Positions 19,286 through 26,520 of a stretch of 64,000 nucleotides of DNA are shown in pieces (within the stretch, counting starts at the first letter, position 1; every line of letters begins with the position of its first letter). Source of the stretch: Paenibacillus sp. FSL K6-1330. GTDB taxonomy: Bacteria; Bacillota; Bacilli; Paenibacillales; Paenibacillaceae. The notes beneath the pieces were generated by a model. It saw only the letters and a list, made by a program, of their open reading frames with translations, had not been told where the DNA came from and searched no databases. Where the stretch lies: contig NZ_CP150269.1 of the NCBI RefSeq assembly GCF_037976825.1, forward strand, positions 15,001 through 79,000, given 5' to 3'. Made by a program: the position numbers and the translations under genes.

Positions 19286-19561
19286 ATGGCTAAAAACGCG
19301 CTGTTGGAAATCAAACGCAGTCTCGATGCCCATTTAGGGCAAAAAATTACGCTTCGGGCTAACGGTGGCCGTCGGAAGACCGTCGAGCGTACTGGTGTTT
19401 TGGAAGAAACGTACCCTTCTGTTTTCATTGTGAAGCTGGATCAAGACCAGCAAACTTTTAAACGTGTGTCCTACAGTTATGCCGATATTCTGACCGAAAC
19501 CGTGGAAATCATGGTAACCGGTGATGACAACGAGATGCGAATCACCTATATCAAGTCATAA
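19286..19561 (+). CDS. veg: Veg protein
   Basis: Veg is a small cytosolic protein reported to stimulate biofilm matrix gene expression by interfering with SinR. The product [20 protein letters not shown] ... followed by [23 protein letters not shown] and [15 protein letters not shown] is nearly identical to B. subtilis Veg over its core. It is 91 residues. AGAGGTGG lies 9 nt upstream of ATG 19286; the frame is open further upstream but that stretch overlaps the promoter. Two perfect sigma-A promoters in tandem imply very high expression, consistent with the well-known strength of the veg promoter. Confidence 0.96.
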   Translation: MAKNALLEIKRSLDAHLGQKITLRANGGRRKTVERTGVLEETYPSVFIVKLDQDQQTFKRVSYSYADILTETVEIMVTGDDNEMRITYIKS

Positions 19562-19577
19562 CGATATGTCATGAGAG

Positions 19578-19608
19578 AGCAGTCTCCACTAACAGGGAGG
19601 CTGTTTTT
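19578..19608 (+). terminator. Terminator after veg
   Basis: CAGTCTCC (19580-19587) pairs with GGAGGCTG (19596-19603) allowing one G-U pair, followed by TTTTTTG. Confidence 0.85.
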
Positions 19609-19625
19609 TGTTGCCATCGATCCGG

Positions 19626-19656
19626 GGAATGACAAGCGGGGGTTGAACACATACTA
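19626..19656 (+). promoter_or_regulatory. Possible sigma-G promoter for sspF
   Basis: CATACTA (19650-19656) is an exact match to the sigma-G -10 consensus; GGAATG (19626-19631) matches four of six bases of TGAATA with an 18-bp spacer. SASP genes of this type are sigma-G dependent. The transcript would have a long leader containing the small reading frame at 19706. Confidence 0.45.
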
Positions 19657-19705
19657 AGGCTGCGCGAGGCCTTCTTCATTCGCATATGCGGTGAAGGAGG
19701 TTAGC

Positions 19706-19846
19706 TTGCAGGGGTTCGTAAAAGCCACTGCAATCGCGCCGGATGCTGTTCATGCCATACTCAATTACATTTTCCAAGGAGGCGGGATTGATGAGCAGGA
19801 GAAGACGAAGCATTATGTCCGATCAATTGAAGACCGAATTGGCTAA
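19706..19846 (+). CDS. Candidate 46-residue ORF overlapping sspF
   Basis: TTG 19706 is preceded by GAAGGAGG (19693-19700) with a 5-nt gap and opens a 46-codon frame that ends inside sspF in another frame. The peptide begins [19 protein letters not shown] and has a hydrophobic patch ([10 protein letters not shown]) followed by a charged tail. I do not recognise it. The sspF ribosome binding site and start lie within the frame, so the two could be translationally coupled. It may be a real small protein, a leader peptide, or a chance frame whose ribosome binding site is fortuitous. Confidence 0.4.
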   Translation: MQGFVKATAIAPDAVHAILNYIFQGGGIDEQEKTKHYVRSIEDRIG

Positions 19847-19973
19847 GGAATTGGGGTTCTACGATACCGTGGAAAAAGAAGGCTGGGGAGGCATTAAGGC
19901 CAAGGATGCCGGCAACATGGTAAAGCGGGCGATTGAGCTCGCCGAGCGGGCAGCCAGCAAATCCGATCTGTAA
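19791..19973 (+). CDS. sspF: Small acid-soluble spore protein, SspF type
   Basis: SspF-type SASPs coat or associate with DNA in the developing forespore. The 60-residue product starts [20 protein letters not shown] and contains [20 protein letters not shown] and [12 protein letters not shown], matching the family from end to end. AAGGAGG (19776-19782) lies 8 nt before ATG 19791; upstream in-frame ATGs lack such a site. It is between veg and ispE as in B. subtilis. A sigma-G-like promoter lies about 130 nt upstream. Confidence 0.95.
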   Translation: MSRRRRSIMSDQLKTELAKELGFYDTVEKEGWGGIKAKDAGNMVKRAIELAERAASKSDL

Positions 19974-19992
19974 GAGAAAGACCATAATGCGG

Positions 19993-20030
19993 CAGGGGCT
20001 TCCGGTTAAGCGGAAGCCCCTGTTTGTTTA
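19993..20030 (+). terminator. Terminator after sspF
   Basis: A perfect 12-bp stem CAGGGGCTTCCG / CGGAAGCCCCTG with a 6-nt loop is followed by TTTGTTT. Confidence 0.92.
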
Positions 20031-20151
20031 CCCCATCAAACGGTCCCATGACTTCAAAGCCTGAGTTTGTTAATATAGAGGCATTAGATGTTTTTCCTCG
20101 AATATGTTAAGTTCAAGCATATGGGGAAAAGCTAAGGATAGGTGAACGTTC

Positions 20152-21006
20152 TTGAAAATATACGAAAAAGCACCGGCCAAAATCAATTTGATGCTGGATG
20201 TACTTCATAAACGTCCTGACGGCTTCCATGAGGTAGAGATGGTCATGACGATGATTGACCTCGCCGATCGGCTCGAAATGTCCGAACAGAAGCGGGACAC
20301 CATCATCATCACCTCACAGGCAGGGTACATACCGCTGGACGAGAAGAATTTGGCCTTTCAGGCAGCAAGACTAATTAAAGAGCGCTATGACGTGAAAAAG
20401 GGTGTGCATATTCACCTGGACAAAAAAATTCCCGTTGCCGCTGGACTCGCAGGAGGCAGCAGTGATGCAGCGGCAACACTGCGCGGCTTGAACCGCCTCT
20501 GGGGACTGGGTATCCCCCAGGAGGAGCTGCTCGCGCTGGGCGCAGAGCTCGGCTCGGATGTGCCGTTCTGTGTAACCGGCGGCACCGCACTGGCTACAGG
20601 GCGCGGCGAGGTACTCACGCCGATCCCAAACCCGCCGCAGTGCTGGGTGATCGTGGCGAAGCCGCCGATCAATGTGTCGACGGCGGAAGTGTACGGCCGT
20701 TTGCGCAGCGAGCAGATTCAGCACCATCCATCGGCTGAACGCATGGTCGAGGCGCTTACGCAAGGCAGTTTCCAGCAGATGTGCCAATCGCTGGGTAACG
20801 TGCTGGAGGAGGTTACCTTGAAGATGCACCCGGAAGTTCAGCAGTTGAAGGAAGGAATGCTGAAATTGGGAGCTGACGGTGCGCTCATGTCCGGAAGCGG
20901 TCCAACGGTCTTCGGTCTCGTCTCCAAGGAATCCAAGGTAGCCCGGATTTACAATGGCCTGCGGGGATTCTGTAAGGAAGTGTATGCCGTTCGCCTACTG
21001 ACTTAG
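20152..21006 (+). CDS. ispE: 4-diphosphocytidyl-2-C-methyl-D-erythritol kinase
   Basis: IspE is the GHMP-family kinase of the MEP isoprenoid pathway that phosphorylates CDP-methylerythritol. The start [21 protein letters not shown] is the family signature, and the ATP-binding motif [15 protein letters not shown] is at 94-108. The C-terminal [13 protein letters not shown] motif is also present. It has 284 residues and a TTG start at 20152 with AGGTGA about 7 nt upstream. The segment near 20520-20690 is notably richer in GC than the flanks. It precedes purR, as in B. subtilis. Confidence 0.96.
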   Translation: MKIYEKAPAKINLMLDVLHKRPDGFHEVEMVMTMIDLADRLEMSEQKRDTIIITSQAGYIPLDEKNLAFQAARLIKERYDVKKGVHIHLDKKIPVAAGLAGGSSDAAATLRGLNRLWGLGIPQEELLALGAELGSDVPFCVTGGTALATGRGEVLTPIPNPPQCWVIVAKPPINVSTAEVYGRLRSEQIQHHPSAERMVEALTQGSFQQMCQSLGNVLEEVTLKMHPEVQQLKEGMLKLGADGALMSGSGPTVFGLVSKESKVARIYNGLRGFCKEVYAVRLLT

Positions 21007-21115
21007 AAACGGTTATGTTTGACAATTCGGGGTCGAATTTCAAACAAAGTTGTATAAATACGTACAAAGGTGTTATATTTAACATATAATATTCGGATTT
21101 AGCGAGGAACCCTAG

Positions 21116-21943
21116 GTGAAAAAATTAAAACGAAGCGAACGATTGGTCGATATGACCCAATATTTACTATCTAAACCGCATACGCTGATTCCGCTGACAA
21201 CGTTCGCTGAGCGATATGGAGCAGCCAAGTCATCCATCAGTGAGGATTTGGCAATCATTAAGGACGTGTTCGAGAGCGAGGGGCTCGGAGAGCTTCAGAC
21301 GCTGGCCGGCGCAGCGGGAGGAGTCCGCCACATTCCGAAGCTGCGCAAAGATCATGCCTTGCGGTTTGCGGAGGAGCTGTGTCAGCAGCTTCAGCAATCG
21401 GATCGGATTTTGCCGGGAGGTTATTTGTACATGTCTGATCTGCTCGGACAACCTTCGCTGATGAATGAGGCGGGCAAGATCATTGCCACGGCGTTTGCCG
21501 ACCGGGATATCGATGTGGTCATGACCGTGGAAACCAAAGGGATTCCGCTGGCCTATGCGACAGCGGCACAATTGAACCTGCCGGTCGTACTAGTTCGACG
21601 GGACCATCAAGTGACGGAAGGATCGGCCGTAAGCATCAATTATGTATCGGGATCACATAAGAGCATTCATACCATGTCATTATCCCGCCGGGCGCTCAAG
21701 GAACGCTCTCGTGTGCTGATCGTGGATGATTTTATGAAGGCAGGCGGGACCATTCAGGGAATGGTCGATCTGCTTGGTGAATTTAATGCAGAAGTCGCAG
21801 GTGTCGGTGTGCTGGTAGAGTCAGGAGCGGTGGAAACCGAGGAAAGACTTCTGGAGGACTATATTTCACTAGCCATCTTAAGCGATGTGGACTCCAAAAC
21901 GAAGAGAATTACCGTAAACCCTGGTAATTACTTCGAAAAATAG
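21116..21943 (+). CDS. purR: Purine operon repressor PurR
   Basis: PurR represses purine synthesis genes and releases DNA on binding PRPP. An N-terminal winged helix (about residues 1-72, with SSISEDLAIIK) precedes a phosphoribosyltransferase-like domain whose PRPP loop VLIVDDFMKAGGTIQGM is near 200-217. It has 275 residues and starts with GTG. The upstream sequence AAATCCGAATATT (minus strand, 21088-21100) matches the PurBox pattern at 12 of 13 positions, hinting at autoregulation, but the partner box expected nearby was not found. yabJ, which follows purR in B. subtilis, is missing here. Confidence 0.95.
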   Translation: MKKLKRSERLVDMTQYLLSKPHTLIPLTTFAERYGAAKSSISEDLAIIKDVFESEGLGELQTLAGAAGGVRHIPKLRKDHALRFAEELCQQLQQSDRILPGGYLYMSDLLGQPSLMNEAGKIIATAFADRDIDVVMTVETKGIPLAYATAAQLNLPVVLVRRDHQVTEGSAVSINYVSGSHKSIHTMSLSRRALKERSRVLIVDDFMKAGGTIQGMVDLLGEFNAEVAGVGVLVESGAVETEERLLEDYISLAILSDVDSKTKRITVNPGNYFEK

Positions 21944-21996
21944 AGTCGCGATATTTGTCGATATAATAGCGTTTTCATTCGAATTAGCCCGAAGTC

Positions 21997-22003
21997 TGTC
22001 GAA
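21997..22003. promoter_or_regulatory. Possible Spo0A box upstream of spoVG
   Basis: TGTCGAA is an exact 0A-box heptamer about 60 bp upstream of the sigma-H promoter. A single 7-mer can occur by chance; a near match TGTCGAT lies at about 21957. Confidence 0.35.
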
Positions 22004-22058
22004 AATATCACATTCTAAAAAAAATTCCTGTTTTTAGGACATTTTGTATTAGAAAAAA

Positions 22059-22088
22059 GAAGGATTTATGGTTTGCTGTGTGGAATTA
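22059..22088 (+). promoter_or_regulatory. Sigma-H promoter of spoVG
   Basis: GAAGGATTT (22059-22067) fits the sigma-H -35 RNAGGAWWW and GTGGAATTA (22080-22088) fits the -10 RNNGAATWW, separated by 12 bp, the consensus spacing. spoVG is the classical sigma-H gene in B. subtilis. The upstream region is very AT-rich, suitable for AbrB binding. Confidence 0.8.
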
Positions 22089-22126
22089 TACACCAAGTCT
22101 CTGATGGAAAAAGGTGGTGAACACAT

Positions 22127-22411
22127 ATGCAAATTACGGATGTCAGACTCCGCCGTGTTAACTCTGAGGGGAGAATGAAGGCAATCGCATCCATTACCAT
22201 CGATAATGAATTTGTCGTTCACGACATTCGCGTCATCGACGGAAACAATGGAATGTTTGTTGCAATGCCGAGCAAACGCACTCCTGATGGAGAATTCCGC
22301 GACATTGCCCATCCCATTTCTTCCGGTACTCGCGAGAAAATTCAATCGGCTGTATTGGCCGAGTATGAGCGAGCGGCTACTGAAGAAGAAGTGATTGAAG
22401 AAGGCGCTTAA
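22127..22411 (+). CDS. spoVG: SpoVG regulatory protein
   Basis: SpoVG is a small nucleic-acid-binding protein affecting septation, sporulation and envelope genes. The product [19 protein letters not shown] ... with [21 protein letters not shown] and [20 protein letters not shown] matches the family over its core. It has 94 residues. AAAGGTGGTG lies about 7 nt before ATG. The promoter is a good sigma-H site, and a strong terminator follows, so spoVG is probably mostly monocistronic. Confidence 0.97.
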   Translation: MQITDVRLRRVNSEGRMKAIASITIDNEFVVHDIRVIDGNNGMFVAMPSKRTPDGEFRDIAHPISSGTREKIQSAVLAEYERAATEEEVIEEGA

Positions 22412-22433
22412 GATTTACAATTGGGGTTCAAGG

Positions 22434-22472
22434 AAAAGAGAGCCATACCTGTGGCTCTCTTTTCTTTTTTTG
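22434..22472 (+). terminator. Terminator after spoVG
   Basis: AAAAGAGAGCCA (22434-22445) pairs exactly with TGGCTCTCTTTT (22452-22463), followed by CTTTTTTTG. Confidence 0.92.
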
Positions 22473-22521
22473 TAGAATGATATATATTCAGTAGTGAGTT
22501 CAAGAGGAGGAGGCATGGCCC

Positions 22522-23916
22522 TTGAAAAGATTTGCTATTGTGCTCGCCGCTGGGCAGGGCAAACGTATGAAATCCAAACTATATAAAGTGCTGCATCCTG
22601 TTTGTGGCAAGCCGATGGTCGGACATGTATTGCAAACTGTACAGCAGGTAAACTGTGAACGCAGTGTTGTGGTCGTAGGCCATGGTGCGGAAACGGTTCG
22701 CGCTTATCTGCAAGACGCAGCCGAGTATGTACTGCAGGAGCAGCAGCTCGGAACGGGTCACGCTGTGAAGCAAGCTAAGGAATTACTTGGTGGCGAAGAA
22801 GGATCCACGATTGTCATTTGTGGGGATACTCCGCTGGTGACGTCCGAGACACTGGAAAATCTTTTGAAGCTTCATGAAAGCAACAATGCGGCCGCTACGG
22901 TGCTTACCGCGCATATGGATAACCCGAAAGGCTACGGCCGGGTCATTCGAGGCGAGGATGGCAGCGCACTTCGGATTGTTGAGCAGAAGGATTGCAGTCC
23001 GGAAGAGGACGCAGTCACTGAAATTAATACCGGTACCTATTGTTTTGACAATAAAAAGCTATTCGCTGCACTGGATAATGTAACCAACCAGAATGCGCAG
23101 CAGGAATATTACCTGACCGATTGCGTCGGCATTTTGAAACAAGCCGGCGAGACCGTGCTTGCTTATCAGACCGATGATTACGCGGAATCGATTGGCGTTA
23201 ACGATCGCCTAGCGCTGTCGGAAGCTGAAGGCTTCATGAGAGAGCGCATCAACCGCAAGCACATGTTGAACGGTGTTACGATCATTGACCCGGCTTCAAC
23301 CTATATCGGAGCTGATGTTAAGATTGGTTCAGATACAGTGCTTTATCCCGGTACCGTCCTGAAAGGGAATACAGTGATCGGTGAAGATTGCGTGATCGGA
23401 CCGGATACCGATATCGAGGACTCTGTTATCGCGGATGGCGCAAGCGTCAAACATTCGGTGCTCAGCAGCGCTGAAGTCGGCACCCGGACCTCCGTAGGAC
23501 CGTTTGCTTATCTTCGTCCAGGCGCCAAGCTGGGGGATGATGTAAAGGTGGGCGACTTCGTCGAAGTGAAGAACGCCACGATTGACAACGGCTCTAAAGT
23601 ATCCCATCTCAGTTATGTTGGTGATGCCAAAGTCGGCAAAAACGTTAATATCGGCTGTGGTGCGATTACAGTCAACTATGATGGTTATAATAAGTCCATT
23701 ACCGAAATTGAAGATGATGCATTTATCGGCAGTAATGTGAATTTGATTGCACCGGTGAAGGTGGGCAAGGGCGCATTCGTTGTTGCAGGCTCTACCATTA
23801 CGCATTCCGTTTCGGACAATGATCTGGCCATCGCCAGACATCGTCAGGAGAACAAGCCAGGGTACGCAGAGAAGATCCGGGCACGCGCCATCGCCAAGAA
23901 GAACAAGAAATCGTAA
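22522..23916 (+). CDS. glmU: Bifunctional N-acetylglucosamine-1-phosphate uridylyltransferase / glucosamine-1-phosphate acetyltransferase
   Basis: GlmU makes UDP-GlcNAc for peptidoglycan and teichoic acids. The N-terminal pyrophosphorylase domain has the [13 protein letters not shown] nucleotide loop (8-20); the C-terminal half is a left-handed beta-helix of hexapeptide repeats carrying the acetyltransferase site ([20 protein letters not shown] and [20 protein letters not shown] regions). It has 464 residues. The start is TTG 22522 with AGGAGGAGG 8 nt upstream; a nearby ATG at 22515 is out of frame. It precedes prs, the conserved order. Confidence 0.97.
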   Translation: MKRFAIVLAAGQGKRMKSKLYKVLHPVCGKPMVGHVLQTVQQVNCERSVVVVGHGAETVRAYLQDAAEYVLQEQQLGTGHAVKQAKELLGGEEGSTIVICGDTPLVTSETLENLLKLHESNNAAATVLTAHMDNPKGYGRVIRGEDGSALRIVEQKDCSPEEDAVTEINTGTYCFDNKKLFAALDNVTNQNAQQEYYLTDCVGILKQAGETVLAYQTDDYAESIGVNDRLALSEAEGFMRERINRKHMLNGVTIIDPASTYIGADVKIGSDTVLYPGTVLKGNTVIGEDCVIGPDTDIEDSVIADGASVKHSVLSSAEVGTRTSVGPFAYLRPGAKLGDDVKVGDFVEVKNATIDNGSKVSHLSYVGDAKVGKNVNIGCGAITVNYDGYNKSITEIEDDAFIGSNVNLIAPVKVGKGAFVVAGSTITHSVSDNDLAIARHRQENKPGYAEKIRARAIAKKNKKS

Positions 23917-23997
23917 TTATCCCTGCTTCCATAACCAAGATATGAAGCGGTGATCGGATACCTAATTCAACGAACCAGCACGGAGGGTTTTTATTCT

Positions 23998-24951
23998 ATG
24001 ACTTATCTTGATTCTAAATTAAAAATATTCACGTGTAATTCCAATCCTAAACTTGCCCATCAGATCGCCGATTATATCGGCATTCCGATGGGGGAATCGC
24101 ATACAACCAGCTTTAGCGACGGCGAGATTCAAGTAAAGCTCTCCGAAAGCGTACGGGGCTGCCATGTTTATATTGTGCAGTCCACTTGTTTGCCGGTGAA
24201 TGATAACTTGATGGAGCTGCTGGTTATGGTGGATGCGCTCAAGCGGGCATCCGCGAAGAGCATCAACGTGGTTATTCCGTATTACGGATATGCCCGTCAA
24301 GACCGCAAAGCGCGTTCGCGGGATCCGATCACCGCTAAGCTGGTTGCGAACCTGATTGAAAAAGCAGGAGCTCATCGCGTCATTACGATGGACCTGCATG
24401 CGATGCAGATTCAGGGATTTTTCGATATTCCGGTGGATCATCTGCTCGGCGTACCGATTCTTGCCCAATATTTCCGTTCAAAGCAGATCGAGAACCCAGT
24501 CGTTGTATCTCCGGATCACGGCGGTGTGGTTCGCGCGAGAAAGCTTGCTGATTTCCTGAATGCGCCGCTGGCGATTATCGATAAACGCCGACCGGAGCCG
24601 AACGTCAGTGAAGTCATGAACATTATCGGGAATATCGAAGGCAAGACCGCTATTCTGATTGATGACATTATCGATACCGCCGGTACGATTGTGCTGGGTG
24701 CCAATGCGTTGATGGAAGGCGGCGTGAAGGAAGTCTACGCGTGCTGTACACATCCGGTTCTCTCGGGCCCTGCCCATGAGCGACTGGAAAACTCCCCGCT
24801 GAAGGAAGTTGTTGTAACAGACACCATTCCGATCACCAATCCGAACCCGAGCAGCAAGCTGACGGTGTTGTCGGTTGCTCCGTTGATGGGTGAAGCCATC
24901 ATCCGGGTTCATGAGGAATTGTCGATTAGTAAATTGTTTGAAATAGAATAA
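23998..24951 (+). CDS. prs: Ribose-phosphate pyrophosphokinase
   Basis: Prs makes PRPP for nucleotide, NAD, histidine and tryptophan synthesis. Conserved elements include [17 protein letters not shown], the flexible-loop [38 protein letters not shown] and the PRPP loop [10 protein letters not shown] at 222-231. It has 317 residues. The frame extends upstream to 23950, but ATG 23998 with CGGAGGG 10 nt upstream gives the family N-terminus. PRPP is the ligand of PurR (upstream) and the substrate of Hpt and NadC further along the window. Confidence 0.97.
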   Translation: MTYLDSKLKIFTCNSNPKLAHQIADYIGIPMGESHTTSFSDGEIQVKLSESVRGCHVYIVQSTCLPVNDNLMELLVMVDALKRASAKSINVVIPYYGYARQDRKARSRDPITAKLVANLIEKAGAHRVITMDLHAMQIQGFFDIPVDHLLGVPILAQYFRSKQIENPVVVSPDHGGVVRARKLADFLNAPLAIIDKRRPEPNVSEVMNIIGNIEGKTAILIDDIIDTAGTIVLGANALMEGGVKEVYACCTHPVLSGPAHERLENSPLKEVVVTDTIPITNPNPSSKLTVLSVAPLMGEAIIRVHEELSISKLFEIE

Positions 24952-24968
24952 TAAACCGTGTAAAGGCA

Positions 24969-25004
24969 GGGTTACATCTCCTCATGAGGAGATGTAACCC
25001 TTGT
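24969..25004 (+). terminator. Perfect 32-bp palindrome after prs, probable terminator
   Basis: The 16 bases GGGTTACATCTCCTCA (24969-24984) are followed directly by their exact reverse complement (24985-25000), then only TTGT. The stem is very stable but the T tract is weak, so it may stop transcription inefficiently, protect the prs mRNA 3' end, or serve the convergent minus-strand gene as well. Confidence 0.6.
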
Positions 25005-25104
25005 CGGCTATAACGACTTTGCCGTTTTGGTTAGCAAAAAGCAGAGGAACAGTCAGAAAGAAAACGTTTTCATAAGTCCAGCCTGTTAATAGAGATCCAG
25101 CTTG

Positions 25105-25305
25105 TTAATATCCGGGCCTAGAGATAAAAGTGAACGTACTCCGGTTGTACAGCGTTCCCTCAAGCTCGACAAAGTAGGCGTCGACTGCCGTGATCAGACC
25201 CACGTCTATGTGACAACCCAGTTCATAGACTTGAACAGGGATGCCATGCTTCATATGGTATTGAAAATGGCTGTGGTGCGTTAATTTCTGTTCGAAAGCT
25301 TTCAA
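25105..25305 (-). CDS. Small conserved-looking protein of unknown function
   Basis: I do not recognise this 66-residue product. It starts from TTG 25305 with AAGGTG 8 nt upstream on the minus strand, a good ribosome binding site. The C-terminal half (VGLITAVDAYFVELEG) is rich in alternating hydrophobic residues and looks like beta strands of a small barrel. A plus-strand frame over the same bases has no ribosome binding site, so the minus strand is preferred. In B. subtilis the ctc gene (L25-type protein) lies between prs and pth on the plus strand; this product is not related to it. Confidence 0.6.
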   Translation of the reverse strand: MKAFEQKLTHHSHFQYHMKHGIPVQVYELGCHIDVGLITAVDAYFVELEGTLYNRSTFTFISRPGY

Positions 25306-25411
25306 TGCCGATTCACCTTCTTATGAGGCATAACGCCGATAGGTTTTGTTCATATTGTACTCAGAAATGCGCAAAGAAGAAAGTATAAATCGTGAAAGGA
25401 ATCAACCTGTG

Positions 25412-25975
25412 ATGAAATGGATTGTCGGACTGGGCAACCCCGGTTCAAATTATGAGAAGACACGCCATAATGTTGGATTCATGGCGCTGGATGCACTGGC
25501 AGAGCGACACGGTATGAAGTTCAACCAGAATAAATGCAAATCGGTCATCGCCGAAGGGATGATTGGCGGCACCAAAACCGTCCTGATCAAACCGATGACG
25601 TTCATGAATCTTTCGGGCGAGGCCGTGCGTGCTTATATGGATTATTATAAAGTGAGTCTTGAGGACATGATTGTGGTCTATGATGATTTGGATACCGTGG
25701 TCGGTAAGATCCGCCTGCGGTATCAGGGCAGTGCCGGAGGACATAATGGCATTAAATCCATTATTCAGCATACCGGGACTCAGAGCTTCAACCGTGTTCG
25801 TATGGGCATATCGAGGCCTGAGCCGGGTTATGCGATTGTGGATTATGTGCTCGGTACTTTTCCGAAGAAGGAACGCGAACAGCTGCAGAGCATGGTAGAG
25901 GAGACCTGTGACGCGCTGGAATTCAGTCTGGATCATACCTTTGAACAGACGATGGCGAAGTTTAACAAGTCTTAG
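25412..25975 (+). CDS. pth: Peptidyl-tRNA hydrolase
   Basis: Pth recycles tRNA from peptidyl-tRNA released by stalled ribosomes. The sequence KWIVGLGNPGSNYEKTRHNVGF contains the catalytic N9 and H19 region, followed by KPMTFMNLSGEAV, VYDDLD and GSAGGHNGIKSII. It has 187 residues. ATG 25412 gives the family N-terminus; GTG 25409 one codon earlier has slightly better spacing (8 nt) from AAGGA. It lies upstream of fin as in B. subtilis. Confidence 0.96.
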   Translation: MKWIVGLGNPGSNYEKTRHNVGFMALDALAERHGMKFNQNKCKSVIAEGMIGGTKTVLIKPMTFMNLSGEAVRAYMDYYKVSLEDMIVVYDDLDTVVGKIRLRYQGSAGGHNGIKSIIQHTGTQSFNRVRMGISRPEPGYAIVDYVLGTFPKKEREQLQSMVEETCDALEFSLDHTFEQTMAKFNKS

Positions 25976-26070
25976 AAAAGCATCATAGAATGGAAGTATC
26001 CAAAGAGATGATTCCTAAGTCATAGGGCAACCGTAACATCGAAGTCTTAAACGAGGAAAATCCGGGCATA

Positions 26071-26093
26071 CTGAAGGTATACACGACCTTCAG
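26071..26093 (+). promoter_or_regulatory. Hairpin touching the fin ribosome binding site
   Basis: CTGAAGGT (26071-26078) and ACCTTCAG (26086-26093) pair exactly around a 7-nt loop. The 3' arm takes up the first two bases of the AGGAGG site (26092-26097). It could lower fin translation. Confidence 0.4.
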
Positions 26094-26103
26094 GAGGCAT
26101 ATG

Positions 26104-26334
26104 ATGGCGATAACCTATGTTTGCAGACATTGTCGGGCGTTTCAAGGCCGCATCGATTCCAATTACGTATCCGAAGCTCGTCTCGGATTTGATTCCTTGA
26201 CCCCTGAGGAACGCAAGGATATAATAGCCTATGATTTTAACGGAGAAATGATGGTCCGGGTAACCTGCGATCATTGCAGAGAAGCCCTCGAAGCCAATCC
26301 GGAACTTAGCCTTTTGGCAAATCCCCTGCAATGA
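26104..26334 (+). CDS. fin: Anti-sigma-F factor Fin (YabK)
   Basis: Fin is made in the forespore and shuts off sigma-F to allow the switch to sigma-G. The 76-residue product has the two zinc-ligand pairs YVCRHC near the N-terminus and TCDHC near the C-terminus, with LGFDSLTPEERKDII between, all typical of the family. ATG 26104 is 6 nt from AGGAGG, while ATG 26101 is only 3 nt away, so 26104 is chosen; this also gives the B. subtilis length. A hairpin (26071-26093) reaches into the ribosome binding site. Confidence 0.95.
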   Translation: MAITYVCRHCRAFQGRIDSNYVSEARLGFDSLTPEERKDIIAYDFNGEMMVRVTCDHCREALEANPELSLLANPLQ

Positions 26335-26401
26335 GCGTATAATGGGGTACACGACGTTTTTTTGGTAGAAGACATACAGCGGCAGGCTTTGCCGCTGCTC
26401 T

Positions 26402-26432
26402 AGCCTTGGCAGTTTTGCTCAAGGCTTCTTTT
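26402..26432 (+). terminator. Terminator after fin
   Basis: AGCCTTG (26402-26408) pairs with CAAGGCT (26420-26426), followed by TCTTTTC. A second GC-rich hairpin (AGCGGCA / TGCCGCT) lies just upstream near 26380. Confidence 0.65.
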
Positions 26433-26520
26433 CGGTTATAATTTTTTGGCAATCGTCTAAAATTCCATAAGAAATAGAGTCTAGGAAATTCATTTCTTTT
26501 GCATAAGAGAGGTGCCCCTT

